Below are positions 15,701-27,230 of a DNA stretch of 64,000 bases, in pieces. The position numbers were made by a program, and so were the translations under genes. Every line of letters begins with the position of its first letter. Position 1 is the first letter of the stretch. The notes below the pieces were generated by a model. The model was not told the origin of the DNA and searched no databases. It saw only the letters and a list, made by a program, of their open reading frames with translations. The DNA comes from Salminus brasiliensis (taxonomy: Eukaryota > Chordata > Actinopteri > Characiformes > Bryconidae): positions 9,036,526-9,100,525 of the forward strand of contig NC_132881.1 of NCBI RefSeq assembly GCF_030463535.1, given 5' to 3'.

Positions 15701-17270
15701 AGTGTGTAACAGGTAAGTGATCATTCAGTTTCTATACATGTATTGACCTCATTTTTTTGTCTTGCAGGTTTTTCGGACCGCGTGAACCAAGGGTCTTTCC
15801 ATTGCCACTGTGTGTGTGACTCGCTACTATCTGTCTGCAAGTGTGTAACAGGTAGGTGATCATTCAGTTTCTATTCATGTATTGACTTTCTTTTTTTGTC
15901 TTACAGGTTTTTCGGACCTCATTAACCAAGGGTCTGTGCATCTGCAACTGTTTGTGACTCGCTACTATCTGTTTGCATGTGTGTTACAGGTAGGTGATCA
16001 TTCAGTTTCTATACATGTATTGCCTTTTTGTTGTCTTACACGCTTTCAGGACCAAGGGCTCCCCCCTTACTGATAGTGCATACAGCCAACATGGGTCTTT
16101 CCATTGCCACTGTGTGTGTGGCTTGCTATCAATCTGTCTGCAAGTGTGTAACAGGTAGGTGATCATTCAGTTTCTATACATGTATTGACCTTCTTTTTTT
16201 GTCTTACAGGTTTTTCGGCCCGCATGAACCAAGGGTCTTTCCGTTGCCACTGTGTGTGTGGCTCGCTATCAATCTGTCTGCAAGTGTGTAACAGGATGGT
16301 GATCATTCAGTTTCTATACATGTATTGACTTTCTTTTTTTGTCTTACAGGTTTTTCGGACCTCATGAACCAAGAGTCTGTGCATCTGCAACTGTGTGTGA
16401 CTCGCTCCTATCTGTCTGCAAGTGTGTAACAGGTAGGTGATCATTCAGTTTCTATACATGTATTGACTTTCTTTTTAGATCTAACAGGTTTTTCGCACCT
16501 CATGAACCAAGGGTCTGTGCATCTGCAACTGTTTTTGACTCGCTACTATCTGTTTGCAAGTGTGTAACAGGTAGGTGATCATTCAGTTTCTATACATGTA
16601 TTGACCTTTTTTTGTCATACAGGTTTTTTGGACCGCATGAACCAAGGGTCTTTCCATTGCCATTGTGTGTGTGGCTCGCTATCAATGTTTCTGCAAGTGT
16701 GTAACAGGTAGGTGATCATTCTGTTTCTATACATGTATTGACTTTCTTTTTTTGTCTTACAGGTTTTTCGGACCACATGAACCAAGGGTCTGTGCGTCTG
16801 CAACTGTGTGTGACTCGCTGCTATCTGTCTACAAGTGTGTAACAGGTAAGTGATCATTCAGTTTCTATACATGTATTGACTTTCTTTTTTTGTCTTACAG
16901 GTTTTTCGGACCGCATGAACCAAGGGTCTTTCCATTGCCACTATGAGTGAGTTGCTACTATCTGTCTGCAAGTGTGTAACAGGTAAGTGATCATTCAGTT
17001 TCTATACATGTATTGACCTCATTTTTTTGTCTTGCAGGTTTTTCGGACCGCATGAACCAAGGGTCTTTCCATTGCCACTGTGTGTGTGACTCGCTACTAT
17101 CTGTCTGCAAGTGTGTAACAGGTAGGTGATCATTCAGTTTCTATTCATGTATTGACTTTCTTTTTTTGTCTTACAGGTTTTTCGGACCTCATTAACCAAG
17201 GGTCTGTGCATCTGCAACTGTTTGTGACTCGCTACTATCTGTTTGCATGTGTGTTACAGGTAGGTGATCA
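9762..17270 (+). repeat. Higher-order repeat of about 1.68 kb within the satellite
   Basis: The marker TTTTTCGGCCCGCATGAACC starts near 9,761, 11,581, 12,847, 14,529 and 16,211. The GTTGTCTTACACGCTTTCAG marker recurs near 10,977, 12,659, 14,340 and 16,021, at spacings of 1,682, 1,681 and 1,681 bp. About twelve monomers in fixed order therefore form a nearly identical higher-order unit. Two copies differ by about one monomer in length (1,820 bp) and one is shortened (about 1,265 bp). Near identity implies recent unequal crossing-over or gene conversion. Confidence 0.88.
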
Positions 17271-19574
17271 TTCAGTTTCTATAGATGTATTAACCTTTTT
17301 TTGTCTTACAGGTTTTTCGGACCACATGAACCAAGGGTCTTTCCATTGCCACTGTGTGTGTGGCTCGCTATCAATTTGTCTGCAAGTGTGTAACAGGTAG
17401 GTGATCATTTAGTTTCTATACATGTATTGACTTTCCTTTTTTGTCTTAAAGGTCTTTCGGACCTCATGAACCAAGGGTCTGTGCATCTGCAACTGTGTGT
17501 GACTCGCTACTATCTGTCTGCAAGTGTGTAACAGGTAGGTCATCATTCAGTTTCTATACTTGTATTGACTTTCTTTTTTTTGTCTTACAGGTTTTTCGGA
17601 CCACATAAACCAAGGGTCTGTGCATCTGCAACTGTGTGTGACTCGCATACTATCTGTCTGCAAGTGTGTAACAGGTAGGTGATCATTCAGTTTCTTTACA
17701 TGTATTGACCTCAATTTTTTGTCTTGCAGGTTTTTCGGACCGCGTGAACCAAGGGTCTGTGCATCTGAAACTGTGTGTGACTCGCTATTATCTGTCTGCA
17801 AGTGTGTAACAGGTAAGTGATCATTCAGTTTCTATACATCTATTGCCTCTCATTTTTTGTCTTAAAGGTCTTTCGGACCACATGAACCAAGGGTCTGTGC
17901 ATCTGAAACTGTGTGTGACTCGCTATTATCTGTCTGCAAGTGTGTAACAGGTAAGTGATCATTCAGTTTCTATACATCTATTGACTTTCTTTTTTTGTCT
18001 TACAGGTTTTTCAGACCGCATGAACCAAGGGTCTTTCCATTGCCACTGTGTGTGTGGCTCGCTATCAATCTGTCTGCAAGTGTGTAACAGGTCGGTGATC
18101 ATTCAGTTTCTATACATGTATCGACTTTCTTTTTTTGTCTTACAGGTTTTTCGGACCGCATAAACCAAAGTTCTGTGCATCTGCAACTGTGTGTGACTCG
18201 CTACTCTCTGTCTGCAAGTGTGTAACAGGTAGGTGGTCATTCAGTTTCTATACGTGTATCGACTTTCTTTTTTTGTCTTAACGGTCTTTCGGACCACATG
18301 AACCAAGGGTCTGTGCATCTGCAACTGTGTGTGACTTGCTACTATCTGTCTGCAAGTGTATAACAGGTAAGTGATCATTCAGTTTCTATACGTGTATCGA
18401 CTTTCTTTTTTTTTTGTCTTACAGGTTTTTCGGACCGCATGAACCAAGGGTCTTTCCATTGCCATTGTGTGTGTGGCTCGCTATCAATCTTTCTGCAAGT
18501 GTGTAACAGGTAGGTGATCATTCAGTTTCTACACATGTATTGACTTTCTTTTTTTGTCTTCAAGGTTTTTCGGACCGCATGAACCAAGGGTCTGTGCAAG
18601 TGCAACTGTTCGTGACTCGCTACCATCTGTTTGCAAGTGTGTAACAGGTAGGTGATCATTCAGTTTCTATACATGTATTGACTTTCTTTTTTTGTCTTAA
18701 AGGTCTTTCGGACCACATGAACCAAGGGTCTGTGCATCTGCAACTGTGTGTGACTCGCTACTATCTGTCTGCAAGTGTGTAACAGGTAGGTGATCCTTCA
18801 GTTTCTATACATGTATTGCCTTTTTGTTGTCTTACACGCTTTCAGGACCAAGGGCTCCCCCCTTACTGATAGTGCATACAGCCAACATGGGTCTTTCCAT
18901 TGCCACTGTGTGTGTGGCTCGCTATCAATGTGTCTGCAAGTGTGTAACAGGTAGGTGATCATTCAGTTTCTATACATGTATTGACTTTCTTTTTTTGTCT
19001 CACAGGTTTTTCGGACCTCATGAACCAAGGGTCTGTGCATCTGCAACTGTGTGTGTCTCGCTACTATCTGTTTGCAAGTGTGTAACAGGTAGGTGATCAT
19101 TCAGTTTGTATACATGTATTGCCTTTTTGTTGTCTTACAGGCTTTCAGGACCAAATGCTCCCCCTTCCTGATAGTGTATACAGCCAACAAGGATCTTTCC
19201 ATTGCCACTGTGTGTGTGGCTCGCTATCAATCTGTCTGCAAGTGTGTAACAGGTAGGTGATCATTTAGTTTCTATACATGTATTGACCCTCTTTTTTTGT
19301 CTTACAGGTTTTTCGGACCACATGAACCAAGGGTCTGTGCATCTGCAACTGTGTGTGACTCGCTACTATCTGTCTGCAAGTGTGTAACAGGTAAGTGATC
19401 ATTCAATTTATATACATGTTTTGACCTTTTTTTGTCTTACAGGTTTTTCGGACTGCATGAACCAAGGGTCTTTCCATTGTCACTGTGTGTGTGGCTCGCT
19501 ATCAATCTGTCTGCAAGTGTGTAACAGGTAGGTGATCATTCAGTTTCTATACATGTATTGTCTTTCTTTTTTGT

Positions 19575-19735
19575 GTTACAGGTTCTCAAGAAGTCCATCA
19601 ACCTTTTCTTCTCCCTGAAGGTGTATCCTTCTAACAAATATATTTTCATCTGCAACTGTGTGTGGTTCGCTGTCCATCATTCTGCAACTCTGTAACAGGT
19701 AATCATTCAGTTTCTATACGTGTATTGCCTTTTTC
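19575..19735 (+). repeat. Divergent long satellite monomer at the retroviral junction
   Basis: The exon-like block begins GTTCTCAAGAAGTCCATCAA and ends CTCTGTAACAG, followed by a GTAATC donor-like border. It differs from the bulk monomers but has a close partner at about 24,650-24,790, on the other side of the retroviral insertion. In one frame the block is open for 38 codons and ends at the conserved TAA. It probably preserves an older monomer form. Confidence 0.75.
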
Positions 19736-19915
19736 GTCTCTGTTCGTCTTCCTCTGGAGATTATTTAAAAAGGAGAGTCTGTAACCACCATCTTTAGTTT
19801 TAACAATGAAATATTTTATTCCAATCAAAAATACTGTGTGAAGAGAGTCTGCCTATTTTGAGTGCCCCTCAATCTCTCTCCTCGACATAGGAATACCTTG
19901 AGTTTTTATTCCCTA

Positions 19916-21891
19916 CTACATGTCATATTCTGTTGGATTGTTCCCATATGCAGAATGTTTGCATTTCATCCATAAGGAACACTCATCAGCCCCCACCATT
20001 ACATACGTGGTCCACAGACACATCTGGACCACGTTTAAATCTATGTCATGTACACCCAAAGGGATGTCCAAATCTAAACAGCATGTTTTGTTCGTTGATT
20101 CATGTATAGGTTTCACATTTGGTCAGGAAACAGGACTCCCTTTCTTTTCCACATCTACCCCGTGTGGCTTACCATATCATTCCTCAACTCCATACCATTC
20201 CTTCAGGCCTAAGGACATCTGTATAGCCAATAAATACACTACATTTGCCCCCCTTTGAGCCTAATCAACAGCTCAATAAAATAAAAGAGCATGGCACACA
20301 TGGTTACATGTGCTTCTAAAGAGCTATTCCTTCTATGAGTGCCTTCTTTAGCACTAATTTCACAGAGTGTGAGAGCGAAAACCTGCCAGGCAGCTATCTC
20401 ACCTTTAATATCTCTTAGTCACCCAAGACAGGAAAAACTCTCTCACGGTCCCTCTGCCCCAGGCGACCACATACTGTACTCCAGGCCAATGTAAAAATGA
20501 AGGAATGTCTTGCCAATATAGATATTGAATATGGAATCCGGCAATGTTTCATGATGCACCATCACTATTTTATTCTGGCCACGTGGTAGCCGGAAAATCA
20601 CTTCAAACAAACCATCCCTATTTTTATGTTTATCATCCAAATGTATCATAGCTGTCACAATCTGAAATTCCCATAAATGTTCCAGACCCACCATGAGTAT
20701 TATTAGAACAAAAACAACCTTTAGCCTTTACTGCCTTTACTTCCATTGAATCTGGGACTGCTGTCTGTACATGTTCATGCTGATCAATTATGTTTACATA
20801 TGGTAATTGCCTCATCCAACTACACTTCTCTCCAGGTCTAAACAAACCCACTGATGTAGCCATCCACATATCATATGCTGCTTGCTGTTTGTAGAACAGC
20901 CATGATAATGCATAATACTGACATTCTGTACTTAAAGGTTCAGGAACTGTTTCCAAAATAGAAGGCCAAGTGCCTGGTGTCGGGACTTTCACCACACATG
21001 GACCACTAATTTGTTTGCTTGTTCTTACAGAATGTGTTATCTGCTAAAACCATAAGTTCCTGGCTGCCCAAGGGTCTGATATTTGCAACACAGATGAATC
21101 AAATCCATATGCCTTCCACTTAGCCTCTCTCTTTTTCAGTGCTCGATTCTGATCTATCGCATCTCCTGGAATCCAGTCTAAATCCTGTAATACATTTGTC
21201 ACCTTGATAGAAGGCTCATGCATCATTACATCTCTACTTACTTCACTCTCTCCCACTCTATCTCCAACACTCTCATCATTATTGCTCTAACCCCGTTCTA
21301 TGGTTACTAACAATTTCTCAGTTGTATTTACTTCATCTTGCAGTGTTACTAATGTCATATTAGATGGATGGGTCACTTTTGCTACTTTCATTACTGGTGT
21401 TGTTATCCCTGTACCATTCACTGCAGTTAAGCTTGTTGTATTTTCACTAGTTCTATTCCCTAAAGTGACACCTACAGGCGTTCTTGTCATCATTGTGATT
21501 TTTACAGGTTCTGTATTATTTATGATTACAGTAGTAACCTGACCTGTAACATTAACACTTTTAGTTGTTTCTGGAGCTACAGTTGTAACCTGCCTTGGCA
21601 CAGTTTTTACCCCTGAGATAGTTATTACAGGAAATTGTTCCTGGTCCCCTTTTATCTCCTCTGGAGCTCTCAGTTAAGCTTGAGTTTTTATTGTTAACTA
21701 TCATCTTACGAGTTACATACTCCTGTTTCCACACTTTTTGCACTGGTACAAAGCTGAACTCTGACTGTAATTACCAACTGCACAGGTGTTACTGTTACTG
21801 GAATCACCTGAACAGCTGATTCTGGTGGATGTGACACATTTATGCTTTTAGTAATATTTAATGTTAATAGTGGAATTTCCCACTGATACAT
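19916..21891 (-). pseudogene. env: Broken retroviral envelope surface-subunit region
   Basis: Several minus-strand open pieces follow pol in the order expected for env. The piece at 21,287-21,601 is threonine-rich with seven N-x-S/T glycosylation sequons (for example NVT, NRT, NGT, NMT), typical of a glycosylated surface subunit. Pieces at 21,044-21,256 and 20,633-20,995 share its frame and are separated by in-frame stops near 21,287 and 21,044. The reading then passes to another frame near 20,640-20,690 (20,443-20,694) and returns (19,916-20,116). Cysteine-containing segments and tryptophans fit an extracellular glycoprotein. I found no fusion peptide, CX6CC motif or membrane anchor, so the transmembrane subunit is missing or unrecognised. 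Assignment rests on position and composition. Confidence 0.65.
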
Positions 21892-21896
21892 TTACC

Positions 21897-22403
21897 TCAA
21901 TCTTCGTAACGTTTAGGTTTGACCCTTTTTCGAACTGGTCTTGGATGTCTATTTGACTCTCTGACTTCCCCTATAGAGGAATCAGTGCCCTCAGCAGCCT
22001 TTGGTGCTTCACACTCCCCTGAAATGATTCCTGCTGTTTCTGGGACATCCCTAACCTCAATGTTCTCAAACCTTCTTTCCTGTTGATTAATTGCAGAGTC
22101 ATTTCCGGCATCATCAGCAATGCCCACAGAGTCATCACCATTGTCCACATCATGGACAATCTCCTCTTCTGGAATTTGACCCTGGAGATCTTCCTGCCTT
22201 CCTCCTTCTGTATGTCCTGGTTCCCTTGAGCCTTCCACATCTCTTCCAAGCAAATGGGCTGCCTCTTCCCTAGGTGCTTTAACACAATGTGACAAATGAT
22301 ACCACGTTGGAGACCCTTTAACCTGGACTGCAGTTCCAGTACTACGCACAACCTCAAAAGGACCTTCACAGCGTTCGTTATACCATTGTATAATATATAC
22401 CAT
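21897..22403 (-). pseudogene. pol: Integrase C-terminal domain fragment of the retroviral pol
   Basis: This lies in the same frame as the upstream pol frame, directly after its TAA stop. The fragment contains a GPF-type motif (CEGPFEVV) followed by TAVQVKG and PTWYHLSH, the pattern of the gammaretrovirus-like integrase C-terminal domain. A rapidly varying acidic tail and a basic end (RKRVKPKRYED) follow. The distance from the catalytic core's HELATGI to GPF is much shorter than usual for the family, so part of the integrase appears deleted as well as stopped. The methionine here is not a true start. Confidence 0.8.
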
Positions 22404-24290
22404 TTATATGCCTGTCGCCAACTCATGTGGCGTCATATGCAAATCTCGCAGCTCACTTGAGCGACACACCATTAATGCCAATGGAAGTGCATCAACCCAA
22501 TTCAAACCTGTGTGCTGACAGATTTTCACAATGCCTTTTTTCAAAACACCATTCATTTTCTCACAAATTCCCTGACTTTGAGGATGATATACTGCCCCAA
22601 GACGCTGTTTTATCCCCAATTTTTGCCAAATTAATTTCACTGTCTTAACCACGAACTCCTTCCCATTATCTGAGGATATCCGATCTGGAAGTCCCCACCT
22701 GCTTATGACCTCTCTGCACAGAAACTTGGCAACAAACTGTGCATCTTTCCGTTTGGTTGGACAGGCCTCTGGCCACCTTGAAAAGCGGTCCACTACAACT
22801 AACTTGTATCTCTTCCCTCCTATTGGTTTTATCATGTCAACAAAGTCCACTACTAACTCACGCATAGGACCCCTTGGAGTTGGAATGTGACCAGGTGGAA
22901 CCATTACACCCCTTCGAACATTGTTTTTCAAGCAAATTGTGCATCTACCAATGACATAGTCTATCTGCTCAAGCAAATATGGTGCCCAAAACCCATACTC
23001 CTTAATAATCTTCCTCCTTACCTCGCCCCTTGCCACATGGGCTAAACCATGCGCTTCTTGAATCATCAGACCCAACAGGTCAGTAGGTGCTACTACCAGC
23101 CCCTCATGATTCCTCCAAAGGCCAGTAGAGTCTTGAGTGGCTCCTCGATCTCGCCACAACTGTTTATCTACCTCAGGAACTGCTTCCTGCATTAAGGTCA
23201 CATCCTTAATTGTTATTCTGTCTTCCATGTCTACCTCATGTGTAACCAAAAAGACTTCACCCCATTTGTCTGCTCCTGTAACTGCCTTTGCAGCTTCATC
23301 AGCCGCTTTATTCCCCTGTGTGACCCTTGACATATCCCTTTTATGTGCTGCACATTTAGCAATAGCAATTTCTTTGGGTTTCATCATGGCATGTAACAAT
23401 TTCATTATTTGGTCATGATGCTGTATAGGGGAACCATCTGTTTTCTTAAACCCTCGGTTCTTCCATACTGCCCCAAACAGGTGACACACACTATGTGCAT
23501 AGGCAGAATCAGTGTAGATAGTCACTCGCTTACCTTCTGCCAATAAACATGCTTCTGTCAACCCTACAAGTTCAGCAAGTTGTGCTGAAGCCGGCTGTGG
23601 TATGACTGCAGCCTTCTCAACCACAAAGTTTTCTCCTTGGGCTTTTACTACTGCATAACCCGCACACAATTTGTCTCCTCTCCTATAGCAGGACCCATCA
23701 GTCCAATATTCCAGGTCTGCCTTCTCCAGTGGGAGGGCTTTTAAATCTGACCTAAGCCTTGAGTATTTCTCAGCTTCTTGCACACAATCATGTGGCTCAC
23801 CATCTTCTGGAGTTGGCAAAGTTTCAGCTGGATTCACTATGGCACACCTTACTATGGTGACATCTTTCTGCTCTAAAAGCCTATAATAATCTCTAAGCAT
23901 TGGCATAGTCAGTGTATATTTGCCATGGTTCAGGAGGTTTCTAAGGCTATGATGGGTAAGAATTGTTACTAGATAAAATCCTACCATAGCTCTATAACAC
24001 AATGGCAGTCCCAACTCAACTTCTGAATAAGCTGTGGAATAATAAGAAACAGGCTGTGGACTTGTTCCTGTACCTGTCGCTTGACAGAGGACTGCACATG
24101 CATATTCACCTCCAGTAGAAGTAGACACATACAGTAAGAAATTCTTGGAGTAATCTGGAAACGCCAATGCTGGAGCTTCTTGTAACCTCTTTCACTGTCT
24201 CAAATGCTAAAAGACCCTCTTGTGTCCAGGAAAGATTACAGTGGAGTTTGGCATTTCCAGTATCTTTAATCATAGCCCTCAAAGGCCCCA
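22404..24290 (-). pseudogene. pol: Retroviral pol fragment: RT end, RNase H and integrase core
   Basis: The main open frame runs from 24,167 down to a TAA at 22,404-22,406 (587 codons). A short piece in another frame (24,291-24,175) carries the preceding connection region, so a frameshift lies near 24,175. Numbered from the 24,167 methionine, RNase H has acidic residues D157, E199, D220 and D290. Integrase has the HHCC zinc site H373, H377, C409 and C412, and a DD35E core with D441, D500 and E536 (35 residues between the last two). All these residues are present, although the copy lacks a polymerase core. It would act on viral cDNA in an intact virus; here it is a relic. The next block downstream (21,897-22,403) holds the integrase C-terminus after the in-frame stop. 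Confidence 0.93.
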
Positions 24291-24296
24291 TTAAAT

Positions 24297-25450
24297 GTAT
24301 TGCCTTTTTGTTGTCTTACAGGCTTTCAGGACCAATGACTCCCTTCATTCTGATGGTGCATACAGCCAACAAGGGTCTGTCCATTGCAACTGTGTGTGTG
24401 GCTCGCTATCTATCTGTCTGCAAGTGTGTAACAGGTAGGTGATCATTCAGTTTCTATACATGTATTGACTTTTTGTTGTCTTACAGGCTTTCAAGATCAA
24501 TGGCTCCCCCCTTCCTGATGGTGGATCTGTCCTTCAAGGGTCTGTGCATCGGCAACTGTGTGTGACTCGCGACTATCCGTGTGGAAGTGTGTAACAGGTG
24601 GATGATCATTCAGTTTCTATACATGTATTGACTTTCTTTTTTTGTGTTACAGGTTCTCAACAAGTCAATCAACCTCTTCTTCTCCCTGAAGGTGTATCCT
24701 TCTAACAAATATATTTTCATCTGCAACTGTGTGATTCGCTGTCCATCATTCTGCAACTCTGTGACAGGTAAGTGATTGTTCAGTTTCTTCACATGTAATG
24801 CCTTTTTGTTGTCTTACATGCTTTCAGGACCCAATGCTCCCCCCATTCTTGATGGTGGATCTTTCCTTCAAGTCACCTGTGTGTGGCTCGCTATCTATCT
24901 GTCTGCAAGTGTGTAAGAGGTAGATGATCATTCAGTTTCTATACATGTATTTTCTTTTTTTGTCTTACCGGTTCATGACCCCATGAGCCCCTCCCTCCCT
25001 GACCATGCATCCAGTCACCACAGTCTGTCCATCTGCATCTGTGTATGGCTCACTGTCTATCTGTCTGCAACTGTCTAACAGGTAGGTGATCATTCAGTTT
25101 CTATACATGTATTGACTTTCTTTTTTTGTCCTACAGGTTCTGATGGTGGATCTGGTGGACAAGGGTCTGTCCATGTGCAACTGTGTGTGTGACTCGCTAT
25201 CTATCTTTCTGCAAGTGTGAAAGGTTAGTGACCATTCCATTTCAAAACTTGTCGGCTTTCCTTTTTTTGTCTTATAGGTTTTCAGGACCCCATCGTGATG
25301 GTAGATGTGGCCAACAAGGGTCTGTCCTTCTGCAACTGTGTGTTTTTTGCTTTATATCGGTCTGATTCTGTGTAACACATAGGTGATCATAAAGTTTCTA
25401 TATATGTATTGTCCCCCCCGAAATGGTGGATCCGGGCAACAAGGTTCTGT
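24297..25450 (+). repeat. Right edge of the satellite: divergent long monomers
   Basis: Seven or eight degenerate monomers occur here, most longer than the bulk type. They retain GCTTTCAGGACC starts, T-rich acceptors and AACAGGTAGG-type donors. The first (about 24,316-24,435) has a 113-nt exon-like block that is open throughout in one frame. The 83-nt bulk block can be derived from it by loss of 30 bp around TGATGGTGCATACAGCC. Sequence decays toward 25,450, where homology switches to the intron of the Y exon family. This looks like the seed edge from which the array expanded. Confidence 0.85.
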
Positions 25451-25486
25451 CCATCTGAATCTTCTTTTTGTGCTTCTTGATTCAGA

Positions 25487-25805
25487 CTGTTGTCAGTCCA
25501 CCCACTGCTCCTGACTCAGTCCCAGTGATGAGCTCCACTGGTAGAGAGACCTCACTTTTGGTTCTGTGGTGGACCCTCTGCTCAGAACTCCATCAGGACA
25601 TCTCTATCCCTACAGGCTGCAGCTAGGCCATGAAATTAAGCAGCGCCTGTGGGAGGAGTGCCGCTGTCCCGCTCGGAGTATGGAGGTCCAGATCGCAGAG
25701 GTCTTCAGCTCACCAACTGGGACAAGCTTCGCCCCTCACTTTGAACTGGACACAAGCAGAGAGCCACTGCCTAAGCAACCCAAGAGGAGGAGGCGAAGAC
25801 ACTGA
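25487..25805 (+). pseudogene. Unrecognised terminal exon (family Y, copy 1) with basic C-terminal tail
   Basis: A TTCTTGATTCAG acceptor precedes a stretch homologous to four other blocks in this window. The second half is open for about 60 codons and ends at a TGA at 25,803-25,805. It includes IKQRLWEECRCP, then VQIAEVF, then PTGTSFAPHFELD, and finishes with KRRRRRH. The first half (PPTAPDSVP) lies in a different frame, so there is either a frameshift or an internal acceptor at CCCTACAG (25,608-25,615). The C-terminal basic tail recurs in copy 3 as MPEQDKKKR. I do not recognise the family. It may be a decayed copy or the last exon of a gene whose other exons lie outside the window. Confidence 0.55.
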
Positions 25806-26475
25806 GATTAGGAAAAGCAGCAAACATGACTTTTAACTCCTTTTTACTATTTTAACTACTTTTCTTCTTCTTTTCCTTCTTTTTCTTCTTATTATTGTTA
25901 TTAAAATGTACTTTTTTTTCTCTCATAACTGATGTACCGTCATGAACTTTGGCACAGAAATGTGCAATTGTGAAATATAAGCTTAATAATAGAACTGTAA
26001 ATTTTACATTAGGGTTCACACCCTAATCTATAAACCTATTCTAAAGAAAAGTTCTTTAGAACTGAGCTTCTAAATTTCACTGAACCAAACTGGATTTAAC
26101 TTCAACAAAGTATGGATACATAACATGCTTACCATTTGCACTATGATTATTTGCACAGCAGTACAGATGTTAAGTTTCTGTAGATATTTATATCATATCT
26201 GTACATAATAGTTTGTATATAGATGTCTACTCGGGCTACATATTGATGTACAGTATTCATACCTGTACAAGTACAGATTTCCGATTACAGATTTTTTTAC
26301 AGCTCTTTGTTACTTTTTAACTTATTATTTATTCTACTTATTGTTTCGTGTATTTTTCTCTTTTAGTATAAAACTTGTTAACAGTCTGTTTTTGTGTTAC
26401 ATGTCATAGTTGTGTTGCTCTCACCAAGTAAAATTGTAAAATAGTTGGCAGAATAAAGAGATTCTGAGATTTGGG
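25806..26475 (+). other. Probable 3' untranslated region with poly(A) signal
   Basis: A non-coding AT-rich stretch follows the family Y stop codon. A canonical AATAAA is at 26,452-26,457, followed after about 20 nt by a GT-rich stretch. The beginning contains a long pyrimidine-rich run (25,855-25,895). The arrangement fits the 3' end of a transcribed gene; transcription is inferred. Confidence 0.45.
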
Positions 26476-27230
26476 GTTTACTGTGTAAAGTGGTCTGTTT
26501 TCATCTATTTCCAGAGGTAAAAAGTAACATTCCCACTTCTTTTATTACAGTAGTTTTAATAAAGTATGAGGACATCACATATTTGGGCCTAGGTCAACTT
26601 CATTCATCTTTTTATAAAAGGCTATTAATCATCAGCAGCCAACGATGCCTCCCAAAACCTGTTAAAAAATCTCTACTTTTCCAAACTGAGGATTACATCT
26701 TCATCTAAAATGGTTTAAACTGGTTTATGCTGGTCTGGTTTGCTGGTGTTTTTCTAGAAGGGCAGTTTCTCAAAGGTTTATAGTCTTTGTGATGCTCTTA
26801 TACTGTAACACCTGCTGGTGCGAGGTGCATTCCACTGATGTGTCTGTGTGCATTTTTCACCACTTAAATAGTAAATAAGCCTGTTAAAGAATTGATTGTC
26901 CATAAAATACTCTTATGAATTATTCACACAGGATTATGAATTCTTTGTAGAAAACAAGAAGTACATTCTAATACACCAAATATAATAATAATTAATAAAT
27001 ACAATAAATGAAAGTCTAAATGAACCACAATGACAATCACTTGTTAGTGTTACCTTTATGGTAGTAGAAGGGAAGTGGTATTTTGAGGAACCAATATTCT
27101 GTAGTCAACAGTAAACAATTATTTAAATATTATTTTGGTATTATATTATAAATGGATTATTCTAATATATATTTTCATTATGTAATATAACATAATTATA
27201 ATATTATTTTTATAAGCACAGTCTATACTT
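26476..27230. other. Unannotated AT-rich sequence
   Basis: I see no coding frame, RNA or clear repeat structure here. The part from about 26,986 resembles 39,188-39,265, the flank of the tract repeated at 40,010, so it belongs to the duplicated landscape of this region. Confidence 0.5.

Larger units (their letters stand above)
4229..19735 (+). repeat. 138-bp satellite array, main part
   Basis: This continues the same satellite after the Tc1 insertion and holds roughly 110 monomers. A representative intron-like block is 4,776-4,830: donor GTAAGT, branch-like TTGAC with its A at 4,809 (21 nt before the acceptor), then a T-rich tract ending TTGCAG. The next exon-like block is 4,831-4,912. Donor-like sites vary (GTAAGT, GTAGGT, GTTGGT, GTCGGT), and some monomers have GATGGT, losing the GT. 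Interspersed longer monomers carry an additional 30-bp segment around ACTGATAGTGCATACAGCC (for example near 8,726, 9,580, 10,985, 12,667, 14,348, 16,029, 18,827 and 19,129). No stretch of this region looks like a conventional gene. Confidence 0.93.
19735..24296 (-). mobile_element. Endogenous retrovirus remnant, internal part only, minus strand
   Basis: The order on the minus strand is end of reverse transcriptase, RNase H, integrase, then an envelope-like glycoprotein region. No gag, protease or polymerase core is present and no LTR is recognisable at either edge, so both ends are missing. It interrupts the satellite. TATTGCCTTTTT occurs at both borders (about 19,717 and 24,299), but because it is also part of the monomer it may not be a target duplication. 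Frameshifts and stops in pol and env show that the copy is dead. The integrase and RNase H motifs are of the gamma/epsilon-like retroviral type; the exact lineage is not determined. Confidence 0.9.

Noticed and set aside
20443-20995. Retroviral transmembrane subunit
   Set aside because: No fusion peptide, CX6CC motif or hydrophobic anchor could be seen in any minus-strand frame.
19920-23418. Plus-strand frames opposite the retroviral pol and env (for example 19,920-20,258 and 23,137-23,418)
   Set aside because: Antisense shadows with no family resemblance.
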